Source: Aliarcobacter trophiarum LMG 25534 (lineage in GTDB: Bacteria > Campylobacterota > Campylobacteria > Campylobacterales > Arcobacteraceae). Taken from it: a stretch of 64,000 bases of DNA. The notes beneath the pieces were generated by a model. The model worked only from the letters and a program-made list of their open reading frames with translations. It was not told the DNA's origin and searched no databases. The stretch covers positions 248,001-312,000 of the forward strand of contig NZ_CP031367.1 in NCBI RefSeq assembly GCF_003355515.1, written 5' to 3'. Below, one piece after another: positions 1 through 10,956 of the stretch (within the stretch, counting starts at the first letter, position 1; each line of letters begins with the position of its first letter). The position numbers and the translations under genes are program-made.

Positions 1-228
1 ATTTTTAAAAGTAAAAAGCTAGAACTTATTGATATTTCAATTACTACTTATGAATTTACAAAATTTGATGAAAAAGATATGCAAAACTATTTAAATAGTG
101 GTGAATGTTTTGGAAAAGCTGGAGCCATAATGGTTGAGGGGTTTTGTAAACCTTATATAAAAAATGTAAAAGGCTTAGAAAGTACAGCTATGGGTTTAAG
201 TATTGAAAAACTTTTACCATTTTTATAA
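1..228 (+). CDS. maf: Maf-like nucleotide pyrophosphatase, C-terminal part
   Basis: Only the last 75 codons are in the window; the gene enters from the left edge in frame 1 and ends in TAA. The visible part has the Maf C-terminal pattern: a Tyr-Leu-x-Ser-Gly-Glu stretch, then GKAGA, then a hydrophobic/Gly strand and a closing helix that starts with MGL. Maf proteins are cytoplasmic nucleoside-triphosphate pyrophosphatases acting on non-canonical or excess nucleotides. The usual Gly-Ser-x-x-Asn-Val-Val-Gly motif near the end is degenerate here (LESTAMG). The catalytic N-terminal Ser/Arg and Asp region is off the window, so activity cannot be judged. Family call is fairly secure from GKAGA and its position. 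Confidence 0.8.
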   Translation: MFKSKKLELIDISITTYEFTKFDEKDMQNYLNSGECFGKAGAIMVEGFCKPYIKNVKGLESTAMGLSIEKLLPFL

Positions 229-307
229 ATATTTGATAAAATTGTAGGATTAACTTTTATGAAAATACAAATAACAGTATATATTTAATACTTGATTTCA
301 GCTTTAC

Positions 308-1447
308 TTATATTTTAAATAGCTTTCTATTAAAAAAAACGACAAAAGAGACAAGTAAAAGTAAAACTATAAAAACATAAAGCATAATATTCCAACCAAA
401 AGCTTTATAGATATATGATGGAACAATAGAACCACTTGCTCCTCCTAAATAGTAAAAAGTTAGGTACATTCCAGATGTTAGTGATTTTTGTGAAGCTTTC
501 ATAGAGTTTGCAAGTTGAGTGCTTACTGTATGTGTTGTAAACATTCCTATACAAACCAAAAAAAGTAGCATAAAAAGTTGCAAAATATTCTCTATTTGTA
601 AAAAAGCTATTGTAAATATATAAAAAATCACAGCAAAAAGTATAGTATTTATCTCACCTTGAAAGAATTTTACTATTCTTTTTGAAGTTAGAGAGACTAC
701 AACACCCATTCCGTATCCTACATAAAGTAAAGCTATCTTGAATTCAGATAATCCCTCTTCCAACTCTTTTGCTCTAAAAGGTAGAACATTTAAAACTCCT
801 GAAAAGACAAAAAAGACAAAAAACATTACAAAATATATCACCATAAATCTTCTATCTTTTAATATATTTAAAACATCACTAAACTTTGGTTTTATGATAT
901 TTGCTTCACCATCAAACTCTAGTTTTTTAATTAAAATTATAGATATAAATATAGCAAGAGATAAAGAGTAAAAAACATACTCATAAGAGAGATTTGTAGC
1001 AATAAATCCTGAAAAAATCCTTCCAACAAGTCCACCAAAAACAGTTCCAGCAACATAAATAGACATATTAAACTTTACATTTTCTTTATCAATATTTGCC
1101 AAAATACTCATAAGGGAAGTTAAAATAGCAGGAATTACTAAAGCTTCACAAAATCTAAAAAATAGAAAAAACTCATAAGTTTTTGATAATCCTAAAAAGA
1201 TATTTGTGATAAGTAAAATAAATGAGGCATTTATTAACATCTTTTTTGCATCTACTTTTTCTAAAATATAGCCATAAATTATTGGTGCAACTGCCAAAAA
1301 AAACAGAATAATTGCTGTAAATTGAGATGCTTCAATAATTGTAATATTAAACTCTTGTGCTAAAAGTGGTTGAAGTGGCTGGGTTGCATACATTACAGAC
1401 ATTGTAACAATTAAGCCATAAATAATAATAAGTAGATTTTTATTCAA
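308..1447 (-). CDS. MFS transporter, YnfM-like
   Basis: A 379-residue integral membrane protein with about twelve hydrophobic helices, the size of a 12-helix major facilitator. Helix 1 is followed by YATQPLQPLLAQEF, a stretch typical of the YnfM/arabinose-efflux-like group of inner-membrane drug or metabolite exporters. The substrate cannot be told from sequence. The start is TTG at 1447, supported by AAAAGG about seven bases upstream; no ATG lies nearby. It converges on the maf-like gene and has no operon partner. A transporter role is secure; direction and substrate are inference. Confidence 0.85.
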   Translation of the reverse strand: MNKNLLIIIYGLIVTMSVMYATQPLQPLLAQEFNITIIEASQFTAIILFFLAVAPIIYGYILEKVDAKKMLINASFILLITNIFLGLSKTYEFFLFFRFCEALVIPAILTSLMSILANIDKENVKFNMSIYVAGTVFGGLVGRIFSGFIATNLSYEYVFYSLSLAIFISIILIKKLEFDGEANIIKPKFSDVLNILKDRRFMVIYFVMFFVFFVFSGVLNVLPFRAKELEEGLSEFKIALLYVGYGMGVVVSLTSKRIVKFFQGEINTILFAVIFYIFTIAFLQIENILQLFMLLFLVCIGMFTTHTVSTQLANSMKASQKSLTSGMYLTFYYLGGASGSIVPSYIYKAFGWNIMLYVFIVLLLLVSFVVFFNRKLFKI

Positions 1448-1512
1448 ATAGTTATCCTTTTAAAAAGCTAATTTTACTCTTAAAAATATTTGTTTGTAGT
1501 TAAGTGTGGTTA

Positions 1513-1538
1513 AAAACTAAGGCAGAAGCCTTAGTTTT
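1513..1538 (-). terminator. Rho-independent terminator of the cytochrome c peroxidase gene
   Basis: Perfect 11-bp stem (AAAACTAAGGC with its complement) and a four-base loop, starting two bases past the peroxidase stop. On the minus strand the right arm runs straight into a T tract, as expected for an intrinsic terminator. Confidence 0.85.
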
Positions 1539-1539
1539 A

Positions 1540-2562
1540 TTAATTAAATGATGGTTTTGGAGTAGAGCTTGTTACTTCTGGAAGTTGAGGATAAGTAATA
1601 GCTGGTTTAGTACCTTTTAATGCTTTTAAAAATGTTACAATTTTAGTTGCATCACTATCTGATATATCAATTCCTAACTGCACAGAACCCATCTCTTTTA
1701 CTGCTTCTGCTAGTGACCAAATTTGTCCGTTGTGGAAATATGGAGCTGTTTCACTAATATTTCTTAAACTAGGAGTTTTTACCATACCATTTTCATCACC
1801 TTTGAAGTCACCAACATTTATAAATTTATATTGGTTAGCAACTTGAAATGGTTGCATTGTTCCACCAAGAGCAACTCCTGTATGACATGCTGTACAACCT
1901 TTATTTAAGAATGTTTGAAGCCCCTCTTGCTCATCTTTTGTTAAAGCTTTTGTATCACCTTCTAGGAATTTATCAAATCTTGATGGAGTAACTAAAACTC
2001 TCTCAAAAGTTGCAATTGCACTAGTTATTTTATCAAAATCAACTTTTACATCTTTTCCATAAGCTTTTTTGAACTCTTCTACATAAGCTGGAATTGAGTT
2101 AATTCTTTCTACAACAAGTTCAGGTGGTGCTGCCATCTCTGGAGCTGCTTGAATTGGACCTGCTGCTTGGTCTTGTAGATGAGGGCTTCTTCCATCCCAA
2201 AATTGTGCTTTAAAAAATACTGAGTTATAAACTGTTGGAGAGTTTAAGTGATGTGGATTTGCAGTCCATCCATGACCAATAGCTACAGGAATACCATCTG
2301 CACCACCTAAACCTAGGTTATGACAAGTGTTACAAGATATTAGATTACTTTTTGAAAGTCGTGGGTCAAAATATAGTTTTTTTCCTAAATCAACTTTTGC
2401 ATCTGTAATTGGATCCTTTGGGTCATCAATTAGTTTCATTAAAGCTGATTTATTTGATGGAATAGCTTCCAAACCTGCATTTTTTGCTTTTGTAATCAAA
2501 GTTTGATTTGCAAAAAGCGAACCTGCACCTAAAAGTAGTGCTAAAGAAATTTTTAGTTTCAT
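1540..2562 (-). CDS. Di-haem cytochrome c peroxidase
   Basis: Periplasmic enzyme that reduces hydrogen peroxide to water with electrons from cytochrome c. The first 18 residues are a Sec signal peptide ending in SLFA. Two haem c motifs are visible, CNTCH at 77-81 (high-spin active-site haem) and CTACH at 223-227 (electron-transfer haem), with the NSPTVYNS and FWDGR segments typical of the CCP/MauG family between them. Length 340 is normal. The start is ATG after AGGAGG with seven-base spacing. The gene stands alone with its own terminator. Two AT-rich palindromes lie directly upstream of the ribosome site, suggesting a repressor or activator site. MauG-like oxidases share the motifs, but the context and size favour peroxidase. 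Confidence 0.93.
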   Translation of the reverse strand: MKLKISLALLLGAGSLFANQTLITKAKNAGLEAIPSNKSALMKLIDDPKDPITDAKVDLGKKLYFDPRLSKSNLISCNTCHNLGLGGADGIPVAIGHGWTANPHHLNSPTVYNSVFFKAQFWDGRSPHLQDQAAGPIQAAPEMAAPPELVVERINSIPAYVEEFKKAYGKDVKVDFDKITSAIATFERVLVTPSRFDKFLEGDTKALTKDEQEGLQTFLNKGCTACHTGVALGGTMQPFQVANQYKFINVGDFKGDENGMVKTPSLRNISETAPYFHNGQIWSLAEAVKEMGSVQLGIDISDSDATKIVTFLKALKGTKPAITYPQLPEVTSSTPKPSFN

Positions 2563-2578
2563 GATTAAATCCTCCTAA

Positions 2579-2595
2579 ATGATTTAATAAATCAT
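2579..2595. promoter_or_regulatory. Perfect 17-base dyad upstream of cytochrome c peroxidase
   Basis: ATGATTTA, one central base, TAAATCAT: arms of eight bases match perfectly. It starts two bases upstream of the AGGAGG ribosome site of the peroxidase gene. A second perfect palindrome (TTTTTATT with AATAAAAA) is at 2603-2618. The arrangement looks like stacked operator half-sites; the factor is unknown. Confidence 0.45.
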
Positions 2596-2684
2596 AGGAA
2601 AATTTTTATTAATAAAAACTTAAATTGATAGCTTTTTCTGAATTAAATTATAAATTTATCTTATAATTGAAGATAGTTTTTGTC

Positions 2685-4493
2685 CTATTTATCAATAAGT
2701 TTCACTAATTGAGATGGTAAAAGTTGTAGTAGTTCTTCAACTTGTACTGTATCACCATGATCAATAAAAGAGTCTTCATATTCAAAAGATTTTAAATAAA
2801 TATTTGTAATATTTTTCTCACTTAAGAGTTCCAAAATAGCACTTGCAACTCCTCCTTGTTTTATTGAGTCACTAAAAATATACCAAGAGTTATATTTTTT
2901 TGATAAATTGATTAAAGTATCACTATCAAGAGGTTTTACAAATCTTAAATCAAGTATTGCTATATCTTCATTATGAAGCTTCTCTACCTCTATTGCTTTG
3001 CTAACTCCTGCACCATAACCAATAAATAGTTTATTACTAGTTCCCTCTTTTAATAACTCAGCTTTTCCTAAAGAGAACTCATTTGCTTTGTACTCTAACT
3101 CTTTAAAAGAGCCTCTTGGGTATCTAATAGCACAAGGGCTACTTAGAGTATAAGCAAACTCTAAAGCAAACTCTAAAGTGAAATTATCTCTAGGGGCAAA
3201 TAAAATCATATTAGGAATAAATCTTAAGAAATTTATATCAAAGACCCCTTGGTGAGTTTCACCATCATTTCCTACAATTCCAGCTCTATCCATAGCAAAA
3301 ACAACAGGTAAGTTCATAATACACACATCATGGATTATTTGGTCAAAACCTCTTTGTAAAAAAGTGGAGTAGATTGTAATAAATGGTTTAAATCCCTCTT
3401 TTGCCATTGCAGCCATACTTGTAACTGCATGTTGCTCTGCTATTGCAACATCCCAAAATCTATTTGGGAACTCTTTTATTAATCTATCAATTCCAGTACC
3501 ACTTGGCATAGCAGCAGTTACCCCAACTACATTCTCATATTTTTTTGCAAGATTTAAAAGGGCATAACTATAAACTTCAGTAGCACTTTTTTTTGTATTT
3601 TTTTTGATGAACTCACCATCTTCAATATTAAAAGGACCAACCCCATGCCATTGTTCGTGTTGCCCTTCTGCTATTTTGTAACCTTTTCCTTTTACAGTTT
3701 TTGCGTGAACAATTACTGGCTTGTTCATAGATTTTGCAATTTGTAAAACTTCAATAATCTCTTCAATATCATGACCATCAATAGGACCAATATAGTCTAT
3801 TCCCATCTCTTCAAACAAAATACCAGGAGTGATTAGTTTAAAAGAGTTTTCAACTCTTTTTGCTAAATATGTAGTACCTTCTGGCATATTATTTCTTATA
3901 AATTTATCAACACTTGTTTTGAAACTTTGATAAAATTTTCCAGCTAGAAGTTTTGATAGATATTTTGAAATTGCACCTATTGGTTTTGCAATGCTCATTT
4001 CATTATCATTTAAGATTATTACAACAGGAAGTTTTAAATCTCCTAACTCATTTAGTGCTTCATAAATCATTCCAGCACTCATAGAACCATCTCCAATCAT
4101 TACAACTGGAATTCTATTCTCCTTTTTTAACTTAGCAGCTTTAGCAGCTCCAACGGCTAAAGAGATTGATGTTGAACTATGACCAGCTACAAAATAATCA
4201 GCTTTGTGTTCATTTGGTTTTGTAAAACCACTTAAACCACCAAATTGTCTAATAGTTTCAAACTCTTCCCATCTATTAGTTAGAAGTTTGTGTGCATAGC
4301 ACTGATGAGAAACATCAAAGATAAATGGATCTTTTTCTATATCAAAAACATAGTGCATAGCAATAGTAAGTTCAACGGCACCTAAAGTTGAAGAAAAGTG
4401 CCCACCTTTCCTTGAAACTACATCTATAATCCGCTCTCTAATTTTATTTGAAAGCTCATTTAACTCTTTTAGTGATTTCTCTTTTACTTGCAT
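2685..4493 (-). CDS. dxs: 1-deoxy-D-xylulose-5-phosphate synthase
   Basis: Condenses pyruvate and glyceraldehyde-3-phosphate to DXP, the first step of the MEP isoprenoid pathway and a feed for thiamine and pyridoxal. The thiamine-diphosphate motif is GDGSMSAG at 134-141 with the asparagine-aspartate partner near 162. A transketolase pyrimidine-binding domain with IAEQHAV and a C-terminal transketolase domain follow. Length 602 matches the family. It starts eight bases after hisC and so is probably co-transcribed with hisC-pheA-lysA; no strong Shine-Dalgarno is visible. ispE, another MEP enzyme, is at 46.5 kb. In C. jejuni, as I recall, fliF-fliG-fliH lie between hisC and dxs; they are absent here. 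Confidence 0.97.
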   Translation of the reverse strand: MQVKEKSLKELNELSNKIRERIIDVVSRKGGHFSSTLGAVELTIAMHYVFDIEKDPFIFDVSHQCYAHKLLTNRWEEFETIRQFGGLSGFTKPNEHKADYFVAGHSSTSISLAVGAAKAAKLKKENRIPVVMIGDGSMSAGMIYEALNELGDLKLPVVIILNDNEMSIAKPIGAISKYLSKLLAGKFYQSFKTSVDKFIRNNMPEGTTYLAKRVENSFKLITPGILFEEMGIDYIGPIDGHDIEEIIEVLQIAKSMNKPVIVHAKTVKGKGYKIAEGQHEQWHGVGPFNIEDGEFIKKNTKKSATEVYSYALLNLAKKYENVVGVTAAMPSGTGIDRLIKEFPNRFWDVAIAEQHAVTSMAAMAKEGFKPFITIYSTFLQRGFDQIIHDVCIMNLPVVFAMDRAGIVGNDGETHQGVFDINFLRFIPNMILFAPRDNFTLEFALEFAYTLSSPCAIRYPRGSFKELEYKANEFSLGKAELLKEGTSNKLFIGYGAGVSKAIEVEKLHNEDIAILDLRFVKPLDSDTLINLSKKYNSWYIFSDSIKQGGVASAILELLSEKNITNIYLKSFEYEDSFIDHGDTVQVEELLQLLPSQLVKLIDK

Positions 4494-4501
4494 AATAGAC
4501 T

Positions 4502-5605
4502 CTATTTTAACTCTTCTAAAACTTCATCTAAAAGTGTAAATAGCTTTATATTCTGTTCTTCTGTACCAATTGTAACTCTAATAGCATTTAATCCATAACC
4601 TGTTAAATCTCTTATAATCATCCCTTTTTCTAAAAGTTTTTGAGATACCTCTTTTGATATGAAATTTTTTAATAAGATTGTAATAAAGTTTGTATAAGAT
4701 GGAATAAACTCAAATCCACGATTTTGACAATACTCTTCATACTTTTTCATCTCAATAAAGTTTTTCTCTATACAAGCTTGTACAAACTCTTCATCTTTTA
4801 AAGCTTCAATAGCAGCAGCTAGGCTTAGAGTTGTTATATTAAAAGGAGCTCTTATCTTATAAAAGGTTGATATAATTTCTTCTTGTGCAAAACCATAACC
4901 AACTCTCATTCCTCCTAGTGCATAGGCCTTTGAGAAAGTACCTAAATATATAGCATTTGGAAAAGTATTTATTAACTCTTTTGGGCAAATTTTCTTTTTT
5001 TCATCTTTAAAAGAAGCATACTCTTGATATGCTCCATCAACTACAACTAGAGTATTTTTATCAATAGTTTTTAAAAACTCATAAACTTCATCTTTATCTA
5101 AACACTCCCCTAAAGGATTATTTGGAATACATAAGAAGATAATATCAGCTCCATGTTTTTTATAAAGTTTACTAAACTCTTTTAAGTTGTGCTGAGATGA
5201 TTTTGTCTTAACAATTTGGGCATCAACTTGTTTAGCATAAATCTCATACATAGCAAATGTTGTTTTTGCCATCAGAACTTTTGAACCTTTTTTACATTTT
5301 GCATGAATTGCAAACTCTAAAATTTGGTCACTTCCAGAACCAATAATCACATTTTTACTATTTAGTTCAAACTTAGAAGCCAAAGCCTCTTTTAGTTCAA
5401 ACATAGAGTCATCAGGGTATAAGTACATATTTTTTACTAAACTTTTTATTTTAGTAACAACTTTTGGACTCGTACCATAAGGGTTCTCATTTGAAGCAAG
5501 TTTTACAACCTCTTTTGGATTTATTCCATACTCCCTTACAACTAACTCTATTGGTTTTCCAGCCTCATAAGTTGATAGGTTTTTTAATACTTTGTTAAAT
5601 TTCAT
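4502..5605 (-). CDS. hisC: Histidinol-phosphate aminotransferase
   Basis: PLP-dependent fold-type I aminotransferase of histidine biosynthesis, also often acting on phenylalanine and tyrosine precursors. Visible are the LASNENPYG substrate loop near 37-45, the GSGSDQ phosphate-cup segment near 89, and the Schiff-base lysine 226 in [17 protein letters not shown]. Length 367 is usual. Start ATG follows AAGGAG. It sits directly after pheA, which makes an aromatic-transaminase role for this copy plausible in addition to the histidine role. Confidence 0.95.
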   Translation of the reverse strand: MKFNKVLKNLSTYEAGKPIELVVREYGINPKEVVKLASNENPYGTSPKVVTKIKSLVKNMYLYPDDSMFELKEALASKFELNSKNVIIGSGSDQILEFAIHAKCKKGSKVLMAKTTFAMYEIYAKQVDAQIVKTKSSQHNLKEFSKLYKKHGADIIFLCIPNNPLGECLDKDEVYEFLKTIDKNTLVVVDGAYQEYASFKDEKKKICPKELINTFPNAIYLGTFSKAYALGGMRVGYGFAQEEIISTFYKIRAPFNITTLSLAAAIEALKDEEFVQACIEKNFIEMKKYEEYCQNRGFEFIPSYTNFITILLKNFISKEVSQKLLEKGMIIRDLTGYGLNAIRVTIGTEEQNIKLFTLLDEVLEELK

Positions 5606-5620
5606 TTTTTCTCCTTGTGA

Positions 5621-6700
5621 TTATATATCTTTTATCTCTTTTACATAAGAGCCTAAAACTTTTATACTACTTTGATGTTTTTCTAAAACTCTTTTTACAT
5701 TCTCATCATCTTTATGACCATCAAAATCTATAAAAAATATAGAGTCTCCTTCAACTATATGAGATTTTATCTTTGTAAGATTTATATTTGCATTATTAAA
5801 ATCATTTAAGAATTTTACTAAAACTCCTTGTTCATCTGGAAATTTCACTAAAATAGAGGTTTTATCATTTCCACTAGAAGAGTTTTCAAAATCACTTAAG
5901 ATAAAAAATCTAGTTTTATTATTATCTTTATCTTCTATATTCTCAAATAAAATTGGAAGATTGTAGAGTTTTGCAGCCACATGAGCACAAATTGCTGCAC
6001 TATTTGGTTCATTTGCTGCTAGTTTTGCCGCTTTCGTAGTTGATTCAACAGGGATTAATTCAACTTCATCTAATCCAAAATTATTTAAAAATTTTCTACA
6101 TTGATCAAAAGCTATATCTTTTGAATATATCTTTTTTATATCTTCTATTTTATCACAAGTTGTTGCTAGTGTATGATGAATATTTAAAATAACTTCAGCT
6201 ACTATTTTTGAGTTAAAATTAGTAAAGCCATTTATAGTATCGTTTACTATTCCGTTTGATGAATTTTCTATTGGAACTACACCAAATTTTATCTTTTTTG
6301 ACTCTAATTCTTTAAATATTCCTTTAATTGAAGAGATAGAGACATAAGAACTCATAGCTCCAAATCTGCTCTCTGCTGCTTGGTGAGTAAAGCTTCCTTT
6401 TGGTCCTAGGTATCCTATATTTTCAGGTAACTCAAGGTTTCTTGATATTGCAAAAATCTCTAAAAAAAGTGCCTCTATAGCACTTCTATTTAAAAGTCCA
6501 CCATTTTTTTGATTTATATTATCAAGTCTATCAATAATAGATTTTTCTCTTTCAGGTCTATAAATAGCACCACCACTTTGAGCTTTAATTTTTCCTACTT
6601 TATGAACTAGTTTCATTCTCTCATCTAAAAGATCTAAAAGTTTATTATCTATGCTATCTAGCCCTTTTCTTATCTCTATTAATGCCTCTTCATTTGCCAT
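5621..6700 (-). CDS. pheA: Bifunctional chorismate mutase / prephenate dehydratase
   Basis: Converts chorismate to prephenate and then to phenylpyruvate for phenylalanine synthesis. Residues about 1-90 are an AroQ-type chorismate mutase helix bundle (LDLLDERMKLVHKVGKIK). Residues about 95-275 are the dehydratase with GYLGPKGSFTHQAA, the TTKAA segment and the TRFFIL motif. Residues about 280-355 form an ACT regulatory domain (KTSILVKFPDEQGVL), which implies phenylalanine feedback inhibition. Length 359 is typical. The start ATG has AAGGGT upstream, ten bases after lysA. Confidence 0.96.
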   Translation of the reverse strand: MANEEALIEIRKGLDSIDNKLLDLLDERMKLVHKVGKIKAQSGGAIYRPEREKSIIDRLDNINQKNGGLLNRSAIEALFLEIFAISRNLELPENIGYLGPKGSFTHQAAESRFGAMSSYVSISSIKGIFKELESKKIKFGVVPIENSSNGIVNDTINGFTNFNSKIVAEVILNIHHTLATTCDKIEDIKKIYSKDIAFDQCRKFLNNFGLDEVELIPVESTTKAAKLAANEPNSAAICAHVAAKLYNLPILFENIEDKDNNKTRFFILSDFENSSSGNDKTSILVKFPDEQGVLVKFLNDFNNANINLTKIKSHIVEGDSIFFIDFDGHKDDENVKRVLEKHQSSIKVLGSYVKEIKDI

Positions 6701-6709
6701 TTTTAACCC

Positions 6710-7915
6710 TTATAAAAACTCTATTTCATTTGCAATTAAATCTTCAAAGCTCTCTCTTTTTCTAATTAATCTATCATTCCCATTTTCAATTGCAATTTCA
6801 GCTACTCTAGCTCTAGTATTATAGTTACTACTCATTGTAAAACCATAAGCTCCAGCACTATAAATTGTTATTAAATCACCACTTTGTGTCTCTGGAAGGT
6901 CTATGTTTTTTGCAAAAAAATCTCCACTTTCACAAACTGGTCCAACAAGGTTACAATCACTTAAATTTTTATTATTATTTAAAACTTCAACTCTATGATA
7001 AGCATCATACAAAGCAGGTCTTATTAAATCATTCATAGCTCCATCAACAATTACAAATCTTTTGTTTCCATTGATTTTTTCATATAAAACTTTTGTAACA
7101 AAAATACCACTATTTCCAACTATAAATCTTCCTGGTTCACAAATTATTGTTAAATCAAGTCCAAAAAGTGAGTCTAATATAGTTTGTGCATAATCATAAG
7201 TGTTGATTAGGGTTTCATCTTTATAAACAATTCCTAAACCTCCACCAACATCCATAAAAGACAACTCAATTTTTATTGCTTTTAGATTTCTAACTAAATT
7301 TGCAACAATATTTATTGACTCTCTTATAGGTTCAAGTTGTGTTAGTTGTGAACCTATATGACAATGTATTCCAGTTGGCTCTAAATGTTCACTGTTTTTA
7401 CACTTTATATACATTCTTTTTGCTGTATCAATATCTACTCCAAACTTATTTTCATGAAGTCCAGTTGAAATATAAGGGTGAGTTTTTGGATCTATATTTG
7501 GGTTTACTCGAATAGAAATTCTTGCAACTTTGTTTAAACTTTTTGCCAACTCTTCAACTCTATCAAGTTCTGCACTACTTTCCACATTTATAAGTAAAAT
7601 ATCAAGAATTAGTGCCTCTTTTATCTCTTCATCACTTTTTCCAACACCTGAAAAGATTATCTTATATGTTGGAACACCAGCTTTTAAAGCTCTTTTTACC
7701 TCTCCAATACTTACACAATCAGCCCCAGCTCCTAAATTTGACAAATGCTTTATTACACTTAAGTTTGAGTTTGCTTTAACAGCATATGCTATTAATGATT
7801 TTCTTGCTCTAAATGACTCTTTTAGCTCAGTATATTGTGCTGTTATATGGTCAAAATCATAAAGATAAAACGGTGTTTGGTATTTGTCTGCTAGTTTTTT
7901 AAAATCTATATTCAT
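6710..7915 (-). CDS. lysA: Diaminopimelate decarboxylase
   Basis: Fold-type III PLP enzyme that removes CO2 from meso-diaminopimelate to make L-lysine. The cofactor lysine is K47 in YAVKANSN. The HCHIGSQ segment, the DVGGGLG phosphate-binding loop, EPGRF and the catalytic GPVCESGD near the end are all present. Length 401 is normal. Start ATG follows GGAG. It appears to be the first gene of lysA-pheA-hisC-dxs. dapB, an earlier step of the same pathway, is at 39.3 kb. Confidence 0.96.
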   Translation of the reverse strand: MNIDFKKLADKYQTPFYLYDFDHITAQYTELKESFRARKSLIAYAVKANSNLSVIKHLSNLGAGADCVSIGEVKRALKAGVPTYKIIFSGVGKSDEEIKEALILDILLINVESSAELDRVEELAKSLNKVARISIRVNPNIDPKTHPYISTGLHENKFGVDIDTAKRMYIKCKNSEHLEPTGIHCHIGSQLTQLEPIRESINIVANLVRNLKAIKIELSFMDVGGGLGIVYKDETLINTYDYAQTILDSLFGLDLTIICEPGRFIVGNSGIFVTKVLYEKINGNKRFVIVDGAMNDLIRPALYDAYHRVEVLNNNKNLSDCNLVGPVCESGDFFAKNIDLPETQSGDLITIYSAGAYGFTMSSNYNTRARVAEIAIENGNDRLIRKRESFEDLIANEIEFL

Positions 7916-8214
7916 ATTTCTCCAAAAAAATTTATTTTAAAAATTTACTTCTTTTTGTAAAAGTTTTTAAAAAAATATACTTAAACAGCTTCGTTTTGAG
8001 TATCCCAAAATTTTTATGAATTTTGAGCCTAAAACTACATAGGTTTTTGCTCTACTTTTTTAAAAACTCTTCTTTTCTTGAAAGTTAAAGGTGAAAGAGA
8101 GTTTAAATTATTAGCCAAAATCAAGGTTTAGAATTTTTAAACATTCTCTTACAATAGTAAGATTATCTGCCTAAAAATTCTTTATAAACTAAGACTTTGG
8201 CAAAAAATGGAACT
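7916..8214. other. 299-base gap between lysA and fabI without a recognised gene
   Basis: No convincing reading frame is present. Visible structure is limited: an inverted repeat CAAAATT/AATTTTG around 8006-8026, a direct repeat of TTTTGAG, and a short hairpin TCTTAC/GTAAGA near 8145-8160. It must hold the fabI operon end and the lysA promoter. Parts are less AT-rich than a typical spacer here, so a small RNA or a decayed gene is possible but unsupported. Confidence 0.3.
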
Positions 8215-9745
<1,531 letters not shown>

Positions 9746-9746
<1 letters not shown>

Positions 9747-10948
9747 TATTTTTCACCATCAATTACAAGAGCTTTAACTCCTGGTAAAATTTTCCCCTCT
9801 ATAAGCTCTAGTGAAGCTCCTCCACCTGTACTTATAAATGTCATATCAGCTTCATCCCCAGTTATTCTCACTAAATCAGCTGTATCTCCACCTCCAACAA
9901 CAGTTGTAGCATATGAACTAGCAACAGCATGTGAGATTTTTGTACTACCTTTTGCAAATTTCTCCATCTCATAAACACCCATAGGTCCATTCCATAAAAT
10001 TGTATTTGCATCGCTTAAAACTTCACTAAAAAGAAGAGCTGTTGCAGGGCCTATATCAAGACCGATCCAGTTTCTTGGTATCTCTTGTACAGGAACTATT
10101 TTTGCAATTGCTTCAGCATCAAAAGCTTCAGCTACTACAATATCTACTGGTAAGTATAGTTTTGTATCCTCTTTTTTTGCTAATTCCATAATTTTTAGAG
10201 CTTCAGAGATTAAATCCTCTTCAACTAATGATTTTCCAATCTCATAACCCAAAGCTTTTAGAAATGTAAATGCCATACCACCACCAATTACAATCTTATC
10301 AACCTTTGGAACAAGATTATATAAGGCTTCAAGTTTTCCAGAAACTTTTGAACCACCAACAATTGATACAAAAGGTCTTTTTGGATTTTCAACAATATGG
10401 TGAAAAAATTTAATCTCTTTTGCTAGTAAAAAACCAGCAGCTTTATGTTCTAAATCAAAATATTTTGCCATTCCTTCAACTGATGAGTGTGCTCTATGAG
10501 AAACCCCAAAAGCATCATTTATATAGACTTCTGCCATAGAAGCTAATTTTTTACTTAGCTCTTCATCATTTTTTGTTTCACCAGCTTCAAATCTCATATT
10601 CTCTAAAAGCATAATTTCTCCAGCTTTTAGCTCTTTTGCCATTTTTAAAGTCTCACTACAAACTACATTTGGAGCTAGTTTTATCTCTTGTTTCAATAAA
10701 ATATGTAATCTTTTTGCAATTGGAGCTAAAGAGTATTTTTCTTCAAAGCCACCCTTTGGTCTTCCAAAATGACTTGCTATTATAACTGAACAGTCATTGT
10801 CAATACAGTATCTTATAGTATTTAAAGCACTTCTAATTCTTCTATCATCTGTTATATTGTTGTACTCATCAACAGGAACATTAAAATCACATCTAATAAA
10901 AACTTTTTTACTAGCAATATTTATGTTTTTCATCTCTTGTAAAGTCAT
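9746..10948 (-). CDS. pgk: Phosphoglycerate kinase
   Basis: Transfers phosphate between 1,3-bisphosphoglycerate and ADP. The N-terminal [12 protein letters not shown] motif, HFGRPKG, MLENMRF, the [11 protein letters not shown] hinge and the C-terminal GGGDTADL nucleotide loop are all present. I start at ATG 10948, giving 400 residues beginning MTLQEMKN; the longer reading from 11011 would overlap gap by 55 bases and adds residues not seen in the family. It lies eight bases after gap. Confidence 0.96.
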
Positions 10949-10956
10949 ATTTCGCC

